DNA of 64,000 nt from Zobellia roscoffensis (GTDB taxonomy: Bacteria > Bacteroidota > Bacteroidia > Flavobacteriales > Flavobacteriaceae), in assembly GCF_015330165.1 (NCBI RefSeq), contig NZ_JADDXT010000002.1:2879646-2943645 (forward strand). Reading direction: 5' to 3'. The notes below the pieces were generated by a model. That model saw only the letters and a list, made by a program, of their open reading frames with translations, searched no databases and was not told where the DNA came from. How positions within the stretch are numbered: the stretch's first letter is position 1; each line of letters begins with the position of its first letter. This document shows positions 9,901 through 18,191 of the stretch, in pieces. The translations under genes and the position numbers were made by a program.

Positions 9901-12900
9901 TGCAATTTTGCAAGCTGACGGAAGGGTGTTTGTTGGAGGTGGAGGATTATGTAATAGTTGCTCGAATCACTTGGACGCAGAGATATTCACTCCTCCTTAT
10001 TTATTTGATGCTAATGGTGATTTAGCAGATAGGCCCACAATAGATGCTCCAGAATCTGCAGATTATAATAGTGTAATTCAAGTTTCGGGAAGTGAAGGAA
10101 TAGCAAAGTTTAGCCTAATTAGAATGTCATCTTCTACCCATAGTACAAATAATGAGCAGAGAAGAATACCTGTCAGTTTTAGTGGTGATGGAAATTATAC
10201 TTTAAATATTCCTGATAGAAATATTTTACCTCCTGGCTATTACATGTTGTTTGCTTTAAATGTTGATGGAGTTCCTTCAGTAGCAGAGTCAGTTTTGGTT
10301 GGTATGCCTATAGTTCTAACTTCAGGAGTGGTGCTGTCAGAAGAAGCTGTTGAACTAGATATTGGTGATGAGCAAGAACTTATAGCAACAGTAGTGCCCG
10401 GAAATGCGGAGAATACTCTGGTTACATGGTCAACCAATAATCCATCTGTTGCAACTGTAAACTTAAATGGTCAAGTTACAGCTATATCTACAGGAACTGC
10501 TATGATAACAGCTACAACTGATGATGGGGCATTTACTGCAAGAACTAATATTGTGGTAGATGGCGGATGTACTTTTTCTAACGTAGCATTGGGAGGAACA
10601 GCAGTTCAATCTAGTACATATGGAAATGGTAAAGCACTTGTAGCTATTGATGGAATAACGGCAGGGAATTCTCCATGGGTGCCAAATGTTCAGCATACAG
10701 CAAATGAAGATTCAGCATGGTGGGAGTTAGATTTGGGGTCGGATTATATAATTGAAGAAATTAAAATTTTTAATAGAGGAGGTGGATTAGAATCCAGACT
10801 GAATAATTTCTACGTTTTTGTGTCAAAAAGGCCATTCTCTTCAAGAGCGACATTAGAAAGTCTAAAGAGTAATGGAAATATAGAAGAATACTATTTTGAA
10901 GGAGAAGCTGGTTTGAAAGAGGTAATCTCTTTAAATACAGACGGCAGATATATTCGCATTCAACTATCGAATAGTGGAATTCTAAATTTAGTAGAAGTTG
11001 AGGTACAGGGGTGCTTTTTGGGTAGTTCAAAATGTGAAGGTGTTCTTCCTCCAATTATACTTCCTTCAGGTCCTTTTATAGCTTATGATTCAATTCAAAC
11101 ACTGGAGGCAACCCCTTTAGGAGGAGTTTGGTCCGGAGCAAGTACTGATGGAACATTTGACCCAAGTAAAGGTCCTGGTAAGTATTCAGTTACCTATACT
11201 TCTGATAATGGGAATGGTTGTGTTCAATCATATACCCGAGATATAATGGTTAACAGTTCTTGTACGGGTATAGACCCTCCAAATATCATAGCAAGTGGAC
11301 CGTACTTGGATACGGATGGAATCCAAACCCTTAAAGCAATGCCTGCTGGCGGAACTTGGTCAGGGATGAGCACAGATGGGACTTTTGACCCAAGTGTTGG
11401 TGAAGGTATTTATTCAGTTACCTATACTTACGATAATGGAAAGGGGTGTATACAAACTGAAACGGCGGATATTAGGGTGAATACATTAGGGAGTAGAGGA
11501 TGCGTACTGTCAAATATAGCCCTTAATGGCTTGGCTACTCAGTCTAGTACATACGGTAATGGAGTAGCTTCAGTTGCTATAGATGGTAATACGGAAGGTA
11601 CTTCTCCTTGGTCCGGTAGCCTTCAACATACCCTGAATGAGAATAATCCTTGGTGGGAACTAGATTTGGGAGTTAATGCGGTTATAGAAGAATTGCGTAT
11701 TTATAATCGTACAAATGGACTTGAAGGTAGATTAAATAATTTTTATGTTTTTGTATCAAACATACCTTTCACGCCTGAAGTTACACTGGAGTCATTAAGG
11801 CAAGATGATTCTATTTATGAGTACTATTTTAATGATGAAGCGGGTCTTCAGGAAAATTTAAAATTTGATGCAGAAGGGCAGTATTTGCGTATTCAACTTT
11901 CTTCTTTTGGAATTTTACATATGTCAGAAGTAGAGGTAATGGGCTGTATATTGGATACTTCGCAATGTGCTGATAATCCAGAAATAGTTATAGAAAATAT
12001 AGGACCTTTTGCAAATACAGATGAGATACAAACTTTAGTAGCTAGTATTGACGGTGGTACCTGGTCAGGAGCAACTACAGATGGTATTTTTGACCCTTCT
12101 GTCGGTCCTGGAGTGTATTCAATAACTTATTCACACAATAGTGGTGAGGGGTGTTTTCGGTCAAAAACTATAGAGGTAGAGGTCAATCTTTTAAGCGATT
12201 CTGGGTGTGCTATATCTAATATAGCTATAAACGGAAGAGCTATACAATCTAGTACGTATGGTAATGGACATGCTTCAGCTGCTATTGATGGAAATACTCA
12301 AGGAATATCTCCATGGTCTGGAGATCTTCAACATACAACAAATGAGAGTAATCCTTGGTGGCAATTAGATTTAGGGGTTGAAAGGGAAATTGAAGAATTA
12401 CGTATTTATAATCGTGCAAGTGGTTTGGAGGATCGCTTAAATAATTTTTATATTTTAATATCCAAGACGCAATATGAATCTGACGCTACTTTAGAGTCTT
12501 TAATAGAAGATGAGACTGTTTTTCAATATTATTTTGAGGGAAGTGCTAGCCTCAAGGAAACTTTAAAGGTGATAGTAGAAGGCAGGTATATTCGTATACA
12601 GTTATCGGGTAATGGAATACTTCATTTATCTGAAGTAGAAGTTATGTCATGTAAATTGCAAGCAAACACTACTTCTTTAAAAGCTTATATAGATTCTTCC
12701 AACATTTTACCGGATTATGGGAATGAAGATGGTATTGTTTTGGCTCCGAACCCAGTGTCATCTAAATTAAAGATTATGGGTGTTTCGATGGAGATGGTTT
12801 CTAAAATCTTGATATATGACATGGAGGGTAGGCTCGTCTTGAACTTAAAAAACAAAGAACTAAATACGGGTTATAACATGCAATCATTCGATGTTTCAAG

Positions 12901-12979
12901 ACTTGTAAAAGGAGTATATCAATTGAATGTAACGTTGAGAAATGGAAAAACACACACAAAACAGTTTTTAAAAAAGTGA
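6974..12979 (+). CDS. Secreted galactose-oxidase-like copper radical oxidase with Big2 repeats, discoidin domains and T9SS tail
   Basis: A 2001-residue secreted multidomain protein. Residues 1-30 are a signal peptide ending NVYSQ. Residues 32-633 are seven Ig-like Big2 repeats of 86 residues. Residues about 635-1110 match the galactose oxidase/glyoxal oxidase fold (kelch propeller plus DUF1929). The copper-radical residues are all present: Cys705 (MFCPG) and Tyr749 (RGYHG) for the thioether pair, a following GGSWSGG with the stacking Trp, Tyr973-His974 (RTYHS), and His1056 (THS). An eighth, divergent Big2 domain lies at about 1113-1196. Three discoidin-like sugar-binding domains start near 1198, 1510 and 1745, alternating with three short Ig-like repeats containing WSG and FDPS. 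The last 85 residues are a T9SS type A sorting domain (LAPNPVSSKLKI). The enzyme likely oxidises a primary alcohol of a sugar or polysaccharide to an aldehyde, releasing hydrogen peroxide; substrate unknown. Confidence 0.9.
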   Translation: MINRVYLFLSSKIFFFLLVLNSSINVYSQVSVTGIAIVPDSLEIVEGFDAMLTASIFPEDADDKGISWSTDSPSVVSVDSLGMVTALTVGTALITATTDDGGFASSSYIEVQSAPIQVTGIEIVPDSLKIVEGFDATLTATIFPEDADEKGVIWSTDSPSIVTVDSLGTLTALTVGTALVTVTTDDGGFTSSAFVEVLRAPIRVSGIEIVPDSLEIVEGFDAMLTATIFPEDADDKGIIWSTDSPSVVSVDSLGMVTALTVGTALITATTDDGGFASSSYIEVQSAPIQVTGIAIVPDSLKIVEGFDATLTATIFPEDADDKGIIWSTDSPSVVSVDSLGMVTALTVGTALVTVTTDDGGFTSSAFVEVLRAPIRVTGIEIVPDSLEIVEGFDAMLTATIFPEDADEKGVIWSTDSPSVVSVDSLGMVTALTVGTALVTVTTDDGGFTSSAFVEVLRAPIRVTGIEIVPDSLEIVEGFDAMLTATIFPEDADDKGIIWSTDSPSVVSVDSLGMVTALTVGTALVTVTTDDGGFTSSAFVEVLRAPIRVTGIEIVPDSLEIVEGFDAMLTATIFPEDADDKGISWSTDSPSVVSVDSLGMVTALTAGIAKVTATTNDGGFIFNVAITVKRPLNEIGKWSEPIPFGIVPVAVANLPDGKLVAWSSKYKDYFGGADGFTYTEIFDPFAGENGMPMGEKVTTTNHDMFCPGVNNLGNGQILVTGGSSNPKATLYDFTTDTWIPMDNMNIGRGYHGAVTLSDGSAMVIGGSWSGGLAPNGEKIAELWREERGWKILPGLKSDILFNSNDLAFEKEGVYRADNHSWLWAAPNGKIFHAGPGEDMHWIDVNGEGSFTDAGKRLNDTYSMKGNTVMFDVGKLLKTGGATSYASGDAAKDNSFVIDINDENNVTVTPTINNLSFSRTMQNSVVLPNGEVLVTGGLSTARVFTDDGARLDAEIFNPETNGWRTLAGMHVPRTYHSVAILQADGRVFVGGGGLCNSCSNHLDAEIFTPPYLFDANGDLADRPTIDAPESADYNSVIQVSGSEGIAKFSLIRMSSSTHSTNNEQRRIPVSFSGDGNYTLNIPDRNILPPGYYMLFALNVDGVPSVAESVLVGMPIVLTSGVVLSEEAVELDIGDEQELIATVVPGNAENTLVTWSTNNPSVATVNLNGQVTAISTGTAMITATTDDGAFTARTNIVVDGGCTFSNVALGGTAVQSSTYGNGKALVAIDGITAGNSPWVPNVQHTANEDSAWWELDLGSDYIIEEIKIFNRGGGLESRLNNFYVFVSKRPFSSRATLESLKSNGNIEEYYFEGEAGLKEVISLNTDGRYIRIQLSNSGILNLVEVEVQGCFLGSSKCEGVLPPIILPSGPFIAYDSIQTLEATPLGGVWSGASTDGTFDPSKGPGKYSVTYTSDNGNGCVQSYTRDIMVNSSCTGIDPPNIIASGPYLDTDGIQTLKAMPAGGTWSGMSTDGTFDPSVGEGIYSVTYTYDNGKGCIQTETADIRVNTLGSRGCVLSNIALNGLATQSSTYGNGVASVAIDGNTEGTSPWSGSLQHTLNENNPWWELDLGVNAVIEELRIYNRTNGLEGRLNNFYVFVSNIPFTPEVTLESLRQDDSIYEYYFNDEAGLQENLKFDAEGQYLRIQLSSFGILHMSEVEVMGCILDTSQCADNPEIVIENIGPFANTDEIQTLVASIDGGTWSGATTDGIFDPSVGPGVYSITYSHNSGEGCFRSKTIEVEVNLLSDSGCAISNIAINGRAIQSSTYGNGHASAAIDGNTQGISPWSGDLQHTTNESNPWWQLDLGVEREIEELRIYNRASGLEDRLNNFYILISKTQYESDATLESLIEDETVFQYYFEGSASLKETLKVIVEGRYIRIQLSGNGILHLSEVEVMSCKLQANTTSLKAYIDSSNILPDYGNEDGIVLAPNPVSSKLKIMGVSMEMVSKILIYDMEGRLVLNLKNKELNTGYNMQSFDVSRLVKGVYQLNVTLRNGKTHTKQFLKK
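7067..8872 (+). repeat. Seven tandem 258-bp repeats encoding Big2 domains
   Basis: Copies begin at 7067, 7325, 7583, 7841, 8099, 8357 and 8615, exactly 258 bases apart. Identity at DNA level is very high through the first six copies, while the last copy departs after about 8777. Two sequence types occur: one with DDKGI and a SSSYIEVQSAPIQ end, one with DEKGV or TSSAFVEVLRAPIR end, and they are shuffled between copies, which indicates recent duplication with recombination among copies. Confidence 0.95.
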
Positions 12980-12995
12980 TTTAAAACTAAATTAT

Positions 12996-13034
12996 AAAAC
13001 AATAGAGCCCCTTTTTAGGGGCTCTATTGTTTTA
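12996..13034 (+). terminator. Intrinsic terminator of the galactose-oxidase-like gene
   Basis: A perfect 16-bp inverted repeat (AAAACAATAGAGCCCC and its complement) with a loop of about six bases, ending in a T run. It lies 17 bases after the stop codon. Confidence 0.9.
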
Positions 13035-13050
13035 TTGGCGGTTTATTTTG

Positions 13051-13069
13051 ATTAATGAGAATCATTAAT
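13051..13069. promoter_or_regulatory. Fur-box-like palindrome upstream of lon
   Basis: The sequence ATTAATGA-GAA-TCATTAAT is an 8-bp inverted repeat with a 3-base spacer. It agrees with the classical 19-base Fur box at about 14 positions, including the AATGA/ATCATT core. It sits 190 bases before lon and 72 bases after the upstream stop. Which gene it would control is unclear, and a chance palindrome in AT-rich DNA is possible. Confidence 0.3.
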
Positions 13070-13149
13070 TTCAAAGAAGAAAATTTATGATTCTAGAGGT
13101 TGAGTAACTTTTTAAAGATAGGAATGTGGTGTGGCATAAGAATTGCCAA

Positions 13150-13189
13150 TACAGCACCGATAGAAAAGGTGCTACACTTGTATGCTGTA
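13150..13189 (+). other. Nested inverted repeats in the lon upstream region
   Basis: TACAGCA at 13150-13156 can pair with TGCTGTA at 13183-13189, and within it AGCACC at 13153-13158 can pair with GGTGCT at 13168-13173. The two pairings share bases and so compete. It could be an operator or part of a lon mRNA leader. There is no clear TAnnTTTG promoter box in this region, so the lon start of transcription is unknown. Confidence 0.25.
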
Positions 13190-13258
13190 CTGATACTAGC
13201 ACTTTAGATGAATATGATGTTAATAGATAACTAAGGGTTTTGTCATTAAAATGACAGA

Positions 13259-15727
13259 ATGACCGCAATTGATACTATGGGAGATTCTAAATTCACGAAT
13301 TTTGACAATATGTCGCTACAGTCCATCGATGAGGATGCTGAGCTTATACCTCTTTTGACCGCAGAAGATGAGGAGGAAATGAATAACGAGGCCCTGCCTG
13401 AGACACTACCAATACTTCCTTTACGTAATACCGTTTTGTTTCCTGGCGTGGTAATTCCGATTACAGCCGGTAGAGATTCGTCCATCAATTTAATAAAAGA
13501 TGCAAATAATGGGTCTAAAGTAATTGGTGTTGTTTCTCAAAAAGACAAAGAAACCGAAAACCCAACGGTAAATGATATAAATGTACTAGGTACTGTTGCG
13601 CGTATTTTACGTGTATTAAAAATGCCTGATGGAAATACAACAGTAATTCTTCAGGGTAAGAAGCGTTTTGAGGTAGCAGAAATGCTTACGGAAGAACCTT
13701 ACATGACCGCGACCGTTAGAGATACAAACGAGCAAAGGCCGGATCAAGCAGAACCAGAATTTTTGGCGATTATTGAGTCGATAAAAGACTTGGCGCTAAA
13801 AATTATACGTGATAACCCGAATATACCAAGTGAGGCTTCCTTTGCAATTAAGAATATTCAGAGCAACTCGTTCTTAATCAATTTTGTTTCATCTAATCTT
13901 AACCTTGGGGTTACTGAGAAGCAAGAGTTGTTAGAGATTAACAATCTACAAGAACGTGCCCTTGCTACTTTAAAGCATATGAATCTAGAGCTTCAGAAAC
14001 TGGAGTTAAAGAATGATATACAGTCCAAGGTTCGTAATGATATGGACCAACAGCAGCGCGAATATTTCTTGCATCAGCAAATGAAAACCATTCAGGAGGA
14101 ATTGGGTGGCGTTTCTCATGATGATGAGATTTTTGAAATGCGCAAGAAGGCTAAAAAGAAAAAATGGGATGACAAGGTAAAAGAACATTTTGACAAGGAA
14201 TTGGCTAAAATGCAGCGTATGAATCCGCAAGTGGCGGAGTATTCCATCCAGAGAAATTATTTAGACCTTTTTCTAGATTTGCCATGGAACGAATTTTCAA
14301 AAGATAAGTTTGATTTAAAACGCGCTCAAAAAATTCTAGATAGAGACCATTACGGACTTGAGGATGTGAAGCGCCGTATTATTGAGTATTTGGCAGTCCT
14401 GAAGTTAAGAAACGATATGAAATCGCCTATTTTATGTCTTTATGGACCTCCGGGAGTTGGTAAAACTTCTTTGGGAAAATCTGTTGCTGAGGCGCTAGGA
14501 AGAGAATATGTGAGAATTTCTTTAGGAGGTTTAAGAGATGAAGCAGAAATACGTGGGCATCGAAAAACCTATATAGGTGCTATGCCGGGTAGAATCGTTC
14601 AAAGTCTTAAAAAGGCAGGAAAATCAAATCCTGTTTTCATCCTTGATGAAATAGATAAATTATCTAGTAGTAGCCAAGGAGATCCTTCTTCTGCGATGCT
14701 GGAAGTTTTAGACCCTGAGCAGAACAGTGAATTTTATGATAATTTCTTAGAGATGGGGTATGACCTTTCTAAGGTGATGTTTATTGCAACGGCCAATAAT
14801 CTAAGTACAATTCAGCCAGCGCTTCGTGATCGTATGGAAATCATTAATGTTACGGGCTATACTATTGAAGAGAAAGTAGAGATTGCGAAACGACACTTGT
14901 TGCCCAAGCAATTAAAGGAGCATGGTCTTACCTCAAAAGATTTGACAATTGGAAAACCTCAATTAGAGAAAATCGTTGAAGGCTACACCCGTGAATCCGG
15001 AGTACGCTCTCTAGAAAAGCAGATAGCAAAAATGGTGCGTTATGCGGCAAAGAATATTGCAACCGAAGAAGAGTACATTGTTAAGGTTACGAATGAGGTG
15101 GTAGAAAAGGTTTTAGGACCTGCAAGGTTAGAAAGGGATAAATACGAGAATAACGATGTTGCTGGAGTTGTTACGGGGCTTGCATGGACAAGCGTTGGTG
15201 GTGATATTCTTTTTATAGAATCTATTTTGTCCAAAGGAAAAGGTTCATTGAATATTACAGGAAACCTTGGTAAAGTAATGAAAGAATCAGCTACTATTGC
15301 CATGGAGTATATTAAGTCTAATGCAGAACGATTTGATATAAATCCTGAAGTATTTGATAAATATAACGTTCATATACACGTGCCTGAAGGTGCTACTCCT
15401 AAAGACGGACCTAGTGCGGGTATTACCATGTTAACGTCATTAGTTTCTTTATTCACCCAAAAGAAAGTGAAGAAGAGTTTAGCAATGACAGGTGAAATAA
15501 CGCTAAGAGGTAAAGTATTGCCGGTTGGTGGAATTAAAGAAAAAATTCTTGCGGCCAAAAGAGCTCGGATTAAAGAATTAATTCTTTGCAAAGACAATGA
15601 AAGAGATATCTTAGAGATAAAAAAAGAGTATCTTAAGGGTCTTAAATTTCATTATGTTACAGACATGCACGAGGTGGTAGATATAGCCATTACGGGGCAA
15701 AAAGTTAAGAACGCTAAAAAACTCTAA
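13259..15727 (+). CDS. lon: ATP-dependent Lon protease
   Basis: The 822-residue cytoplasmic AAA+ serine protease that degrades misfolded and regulatory proteins. The N-terminal substrate-binding LAN domain covers about 50-250, the AAA+ module about 345-590 with Walker A GPPGVGKT at 396-403 and Walker B FILDEIDK, and the proteolytic domain about 630-815. The catalytic dyad is Ser719 (DGPSAG) and Lys762 (second Lys of GGIKEK). The ATG at 13259 gives a 45-residue acidic leader before LPILPLRNTVLFPG; an alternative ATG at 13277 would remove six residues. The stop codon overlaps the cmk start by one base, so the two genes are translationally coupled. Confidence 0.98.
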   Translation: MTAIDTMGDSKFTNFDNMSLQSIDEDAELIPLLTAEDEEEMNNEALPETLPILPLRNTVLFPGVVIPITAGRDSSINLIKDANNGSKVIGVVSQKDKETENPTVNDINVLGTVARILRVLKMPDGNTTVILQGKKRFEVAEMLTEEPYMTATVRDTNEQRPDQAEPEFLAIIESIKDLALKIIRDNPNIPSEASFAIKNIQSNSFLINFVSSNLNLGVTEKQELLEINNLQERALATLKHMNLELQKLELKNDIQSKVRNDMDQQQREYFLHQQMKTIQEELGGVSHDDEIFEMRKKAKKKKWDDKVKEHFDKELAKMQRMNPQVAEYSIQRNYLDLFLDLPWNEFSKDKFDLKRAQKILDRDHYGLEDVKRRIIEYLAVLKLRNDMKSPILCLYGPPGVGKTSLGKSVAEALGREYVRISLGGLRDEAEIRGHRKTYIGAMPGRIVQSLKKAGKSNPVFILDEIDKLSSSSQGDPSSAMLEVLDPEQNSEFYDNFLEMGYDLSKVMFIATANNLSTIQPALRDRMEIINVTGYTIEEKVEIAKRHLLPKQLKEHGLTSKDLTIGKPQLEKIVEGYTRESGVRSLEKQIAKMVRYAAKNIATEEEYIVKVTNEVVEKVLGPARLERDKYENNDVAGVVTGLAWTSVGGDILFIESILSKGKGSLNITGNLGKVMKESATIAMEYIKSNAERFDINPEVFDKYNVHIHVPEGATPKDGPSAGITMLTSLVSLFTQKKVKKSLAMTGEITLRGKVLPVGGIKEKILAAKRARIKELILCKDNERDILEIKKEYLKGLKFHYVTDMHEVVDIAITGQKVKNAKKL

Positions 15728-16422
15728 TGTCTAAGATTACAATTGCGATAGATGGATTTTCCTCAACGGGAAAAAGTACTTTGGCCAAACAATTGGCCAA
15801 AGAGTTGGGCTATGTTTATGTAGACACAGGTGCTATGTACCGTGCTATAACATTGTTTGCTATGCGTAATAATTTTATTGGAAACGGAGAAGAAAGGTTA
15901 GAAGATTTGGTCAAAGTTTTGCCTAAGATTAAATTGCGTTTTGTGCCCAATGCCGAGCTTGGTTTTTCCGAAATGTATCTGAATGATGAGAATGTAGAGA
16001 AAGAGATACGGACAATGGAAGTGTCTAAACGTGTAAGTAGAGTTGCAGAAATTGAGCAGGTGCGCTACAAGCTAGTCGAGATGCAAAAGGCAATGGGTAA
16101 AGAAAAGGGTATTGTTATGGACGGTAGAGATATTGGTACAGTAGTTTTTCCTGATGCCGAGCTTAAAGTATTTATGACCGCTTCTCCAAAAGCAAGAGCA
16201 ACAAGAAGATATAAAGAGTTGTTAGATAGGGGAGAAGAAGTCTCTTATGAAGATGTTCTAGAAAATGTGCAAAACCGTGATTTTATAGATTCGCACCGTG
16301 AGTTTTCTCCACTTAGAAAGGCCCCAGATTCAATTGAGTTTGATAATAGTGATATGGGGCTTAAAGAGCAGTTTGAAAGGCTGTTGAGCATTGCAGATCG
16401 CTGTATTGAAAAGGTAAAATAA
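15727..16422 (+). CDS. cmk: Cytidylate kinase
   Basis: A 231-residue enzyme that phosphorylates CMP and dCMP with ATP, part of pyrimidine nucleotide recycling. The P-loop is GFSSTGKST (residues 9-17), followed by the CMP-binding YVDTGAMYRA. The MDGRDIGTVVFPDAELKVFMTAS segment (about 136-158) and the Arg-rich lid (about 158-170) are as in other Cmk proteins. Length agrees with the family (about 225). The start overlaps the lon stop by one base. The gene ends inside a strong terminator hairpin. Confidence 0.97.
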   Translation: MSKITIAIDGFSSTGKSTLAKQLAKELGYVYVDTGAMYRAITLFAMRNNFIGNGEERLEDLVKVLPKIKLRFVPNAELGFSEMYLNDENVEKEIRTMEVSKRVSRVAEIEQVRYKLVEMQKAMGKEKGIVMDGRDIGTVVFPDAELKVFMTASPKARATRRYKELLDRGEEVSYEDVLENVQNRDFIDSHREFSPLRKAPDSIEFDNSDMGLKEQFERLLSIADRCIEKVK

Positions 16423-16449
16423 ACCACTATTGTTAATAGTGGTTTATTT
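16417..16449 (+). terminator. Intrinsic terminator of lon-cmk
   Basis: A perfect 15-bp inverted repeat (AAATAAACCACTATT and its complement, three-base loop). It overlaps the cmk stop codon and ends in ATTT. Confidence 0.85.
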
Positions 16450-16932
16450 CTGATTGCAGGTTACCTATGGTAATCAAATACAACTTACTTACTACTTCAA
16501 CATTTTAGATTTTCAATCCCTTACTTAATAGGTAGTTATAAAGTAATAACTTTTGAAAATTTCGCAGAACTAGGGTGCTTTTAAAGCTCGCCTATTTTTC
16601 TATTTATAAAGTTTACTGGCATTACCTTAAAATAGCTTTTGGCCTAATTATAGATATTACCATCAATTTATTAGAGGAGCATTATATGTAATCTTATATG
16701 AATCAATAGTATATGCTTTCATAACAGATGTTATCTGTAGTATTCAATTATTTTATATTTTTCCTTCATATTATTTGTAATATTTTTCCTAACTTTAGTA
16801 TTACTTTTTTCAAACAAATGATAAGTATGTCATGATTTTTATAAAATTTGGTCTTACTTAAAAAAGAGTATGTCTTAATTAAAGGAAGAGTAGGCAGTAT
16901 GCACATATTAATTTAGTTATAAACTTCCCCAA
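16450..16932. other. Long AT-rich intergenic region before the sensory block
   Basis: These 483 bases contain no convincing open reading frame or RNA gene. There is a small inverted repeat (TTACC-TAT-GGTAA, about 16461-16473) and long A/T runs. A partial TAACTTTA box occurs near 16790, but it lacks the final G and a -33 element. The promoter of the chemosensory gene at 16933 must lie here but I could not place it. Confidence 0.5.
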
Positions 16933-18171
16933 ATGAGTAAGGTCAAAACAGCCGAAGTGGTTGATAGTGAAATTGAGCAGCAGGATTATGAAAGCAGAGT
17001 TATTGCTATAGGTGCAAGTGCAGGGGGGTTAGAGGCATTAAAAGAGTTTTTTAATCATGTACCTCATGATTGTCAGCATAGCTTTGTTATTGTTCAACAT
17101 TTGAGTCCTGATTATAAGTCCTTAATGGCTGAGTTACTTGCTAAGAATACCATTTTACCAATTCAAGAGGTTAAAAATAACATGGTTATTGAAAAAGGTA
17201 GTGTATACTTGATTCCGCCTAAAAAAAACATGACCGTTATTCAGGGTAAGTTACACCTAGTAAATAAACCCAAAGGGCATGATTTAAATCTGCCAATAGA
17301 TATCTTCTTTAGGTCTATTGCGCAAGAATATAAAGAAAAATCGATTTGTTTAGTACTTAGTGGTACTGGTAGTGATGGAACAAGTGGCGCCCGAGAAATC
17401 AAAGAATTCGGGGGTATGGTTATGGTTCAGGACCCAGAACAGGCAAAGTTTGATGGCATGCCAAGAAGTGCTATAAATACTGGGCTTGTGGATTACACTT
17501 TACCCGTGGAATCAATGGCAGGGGAGCTGTTGAATTATATAGAGCACCCTACAACAAGTCATGATTCAGTTGAGCAAATAGAAGAAGATGAAGATACAAT
17601 TCTAAATATTCTTAAAGTATTAAGAAAGGAAACAACTATAGATTTTGAACAATACAAACGTCCTACATTGGTACGTCGTATTGCACGTAGAATTAGCGTT
17701 AATAAATTACATAACCAAAGAGAGTATTTAGAATTTATTAGAGATAATAGAGTTGAATCTGACATTTTAGCACGTGAGTTTCTGATAGGGGTAACCAATT
17801 TTTTTCGCGATTTATACATGTGGGAAAAACTAGAGTCTCGTATCATTACTCAATTGGTGGCAGAAAAAAAGGAAAACGAAGTATTTAAAGTTTGGTGTGT
17901 TGGTTCCAGTTCAGGAGAAGAAGCCTATAGTATTGCAATGTTAATCTCTGAGGAGGTAAAAAGGCAGGATAAAAAAATTCAAATAAAAATTTTCGCTACT
18001 GATTTAGCTGCCAATCACCTTGATATTGGGAGTAAGGGAATATATCCGGAAAGTATTGTAGCTAATGTTTCCCCACTTCGATTAAGAAAGTTTTTTGTAC
18101 AAAGAGGTGATGATTATCAGGTTAGTGATAGTCTAAGAAAAATGGTGATTTTAGTCAGCATAATATACTAA
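16933..18171 (+). CDS. CheB-CheR half of a split chemosensory fusion protein
   Basis: A 412-residue product. Residues 22-200 are a CheB methylesterase domain without a receiver: IGASAGG with Ser29, the His of VQHLSPD, and GTGSDG. Residues 215-270 are the CheR N-terminal helical domain, and about 275-405 the SAM-binding CheR domain (VWCVGSSSGEEAYS, FATDLA). The CheR domain stops in mid-fold at RKMVILVSIIY, where family members read RKMVIF-QHNILKDPPF. Restoring one T in the run at 18149-18152 joins it in frame to the next product. These fusions act in signalling systems not tied to classical chemotaxis receptors. Confidence 0.9.
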   Translation: MSKVKTAEVVDSEIEQQDYESRVIAIGASAGGLEALKEFFNHVPHDCQHSFVIVQHLSPDYKSLMAELLAKNTILPIQEVKNNMVIEKGSVYLIPPKKNMTVIQGKLHLVNKPKGHDLNLPIDIFFRSIAQEYKEKSICLVLSGTGSDGTSGAREIKEFGGMVMVQDPEQAKFDGMPRSAINTGLVDYTLPVESMAGELLNYIEHPTTSHDSVEQIEEDEDTILNILKVLRKETTIDFEQYKRPTLVRRIARRISVNKLHNQREYLEFIRDNRVESDILAREFLIGVTNFFRDLYMWEKLESRIITQLVAEKKENEVFKVWCVGSSSGEEAYSIAMLISEEVKRQDKKIQIKIFATDLAANHLDIGSKGIYPESIVANVSPLRLRKFFVQRGDDYQVSDSLRKMVILVSIIY

Positions 18172-18191
18172 AGGATCCGCCTTTTAATAAG

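Noticed and set aside
18145..18160. Programmed -1 ribosomal frameshift between CheB-CheR and kinase halves
   Set aside because: In the zero frame the codons are GTG ATT TTA GTC, which do not make an X-XXY-YYZ slippery heptamer, and I see no clear downstream pseudoknot. A mutation or sequencing error is simpler, although slippage on four T cannot be excluded.
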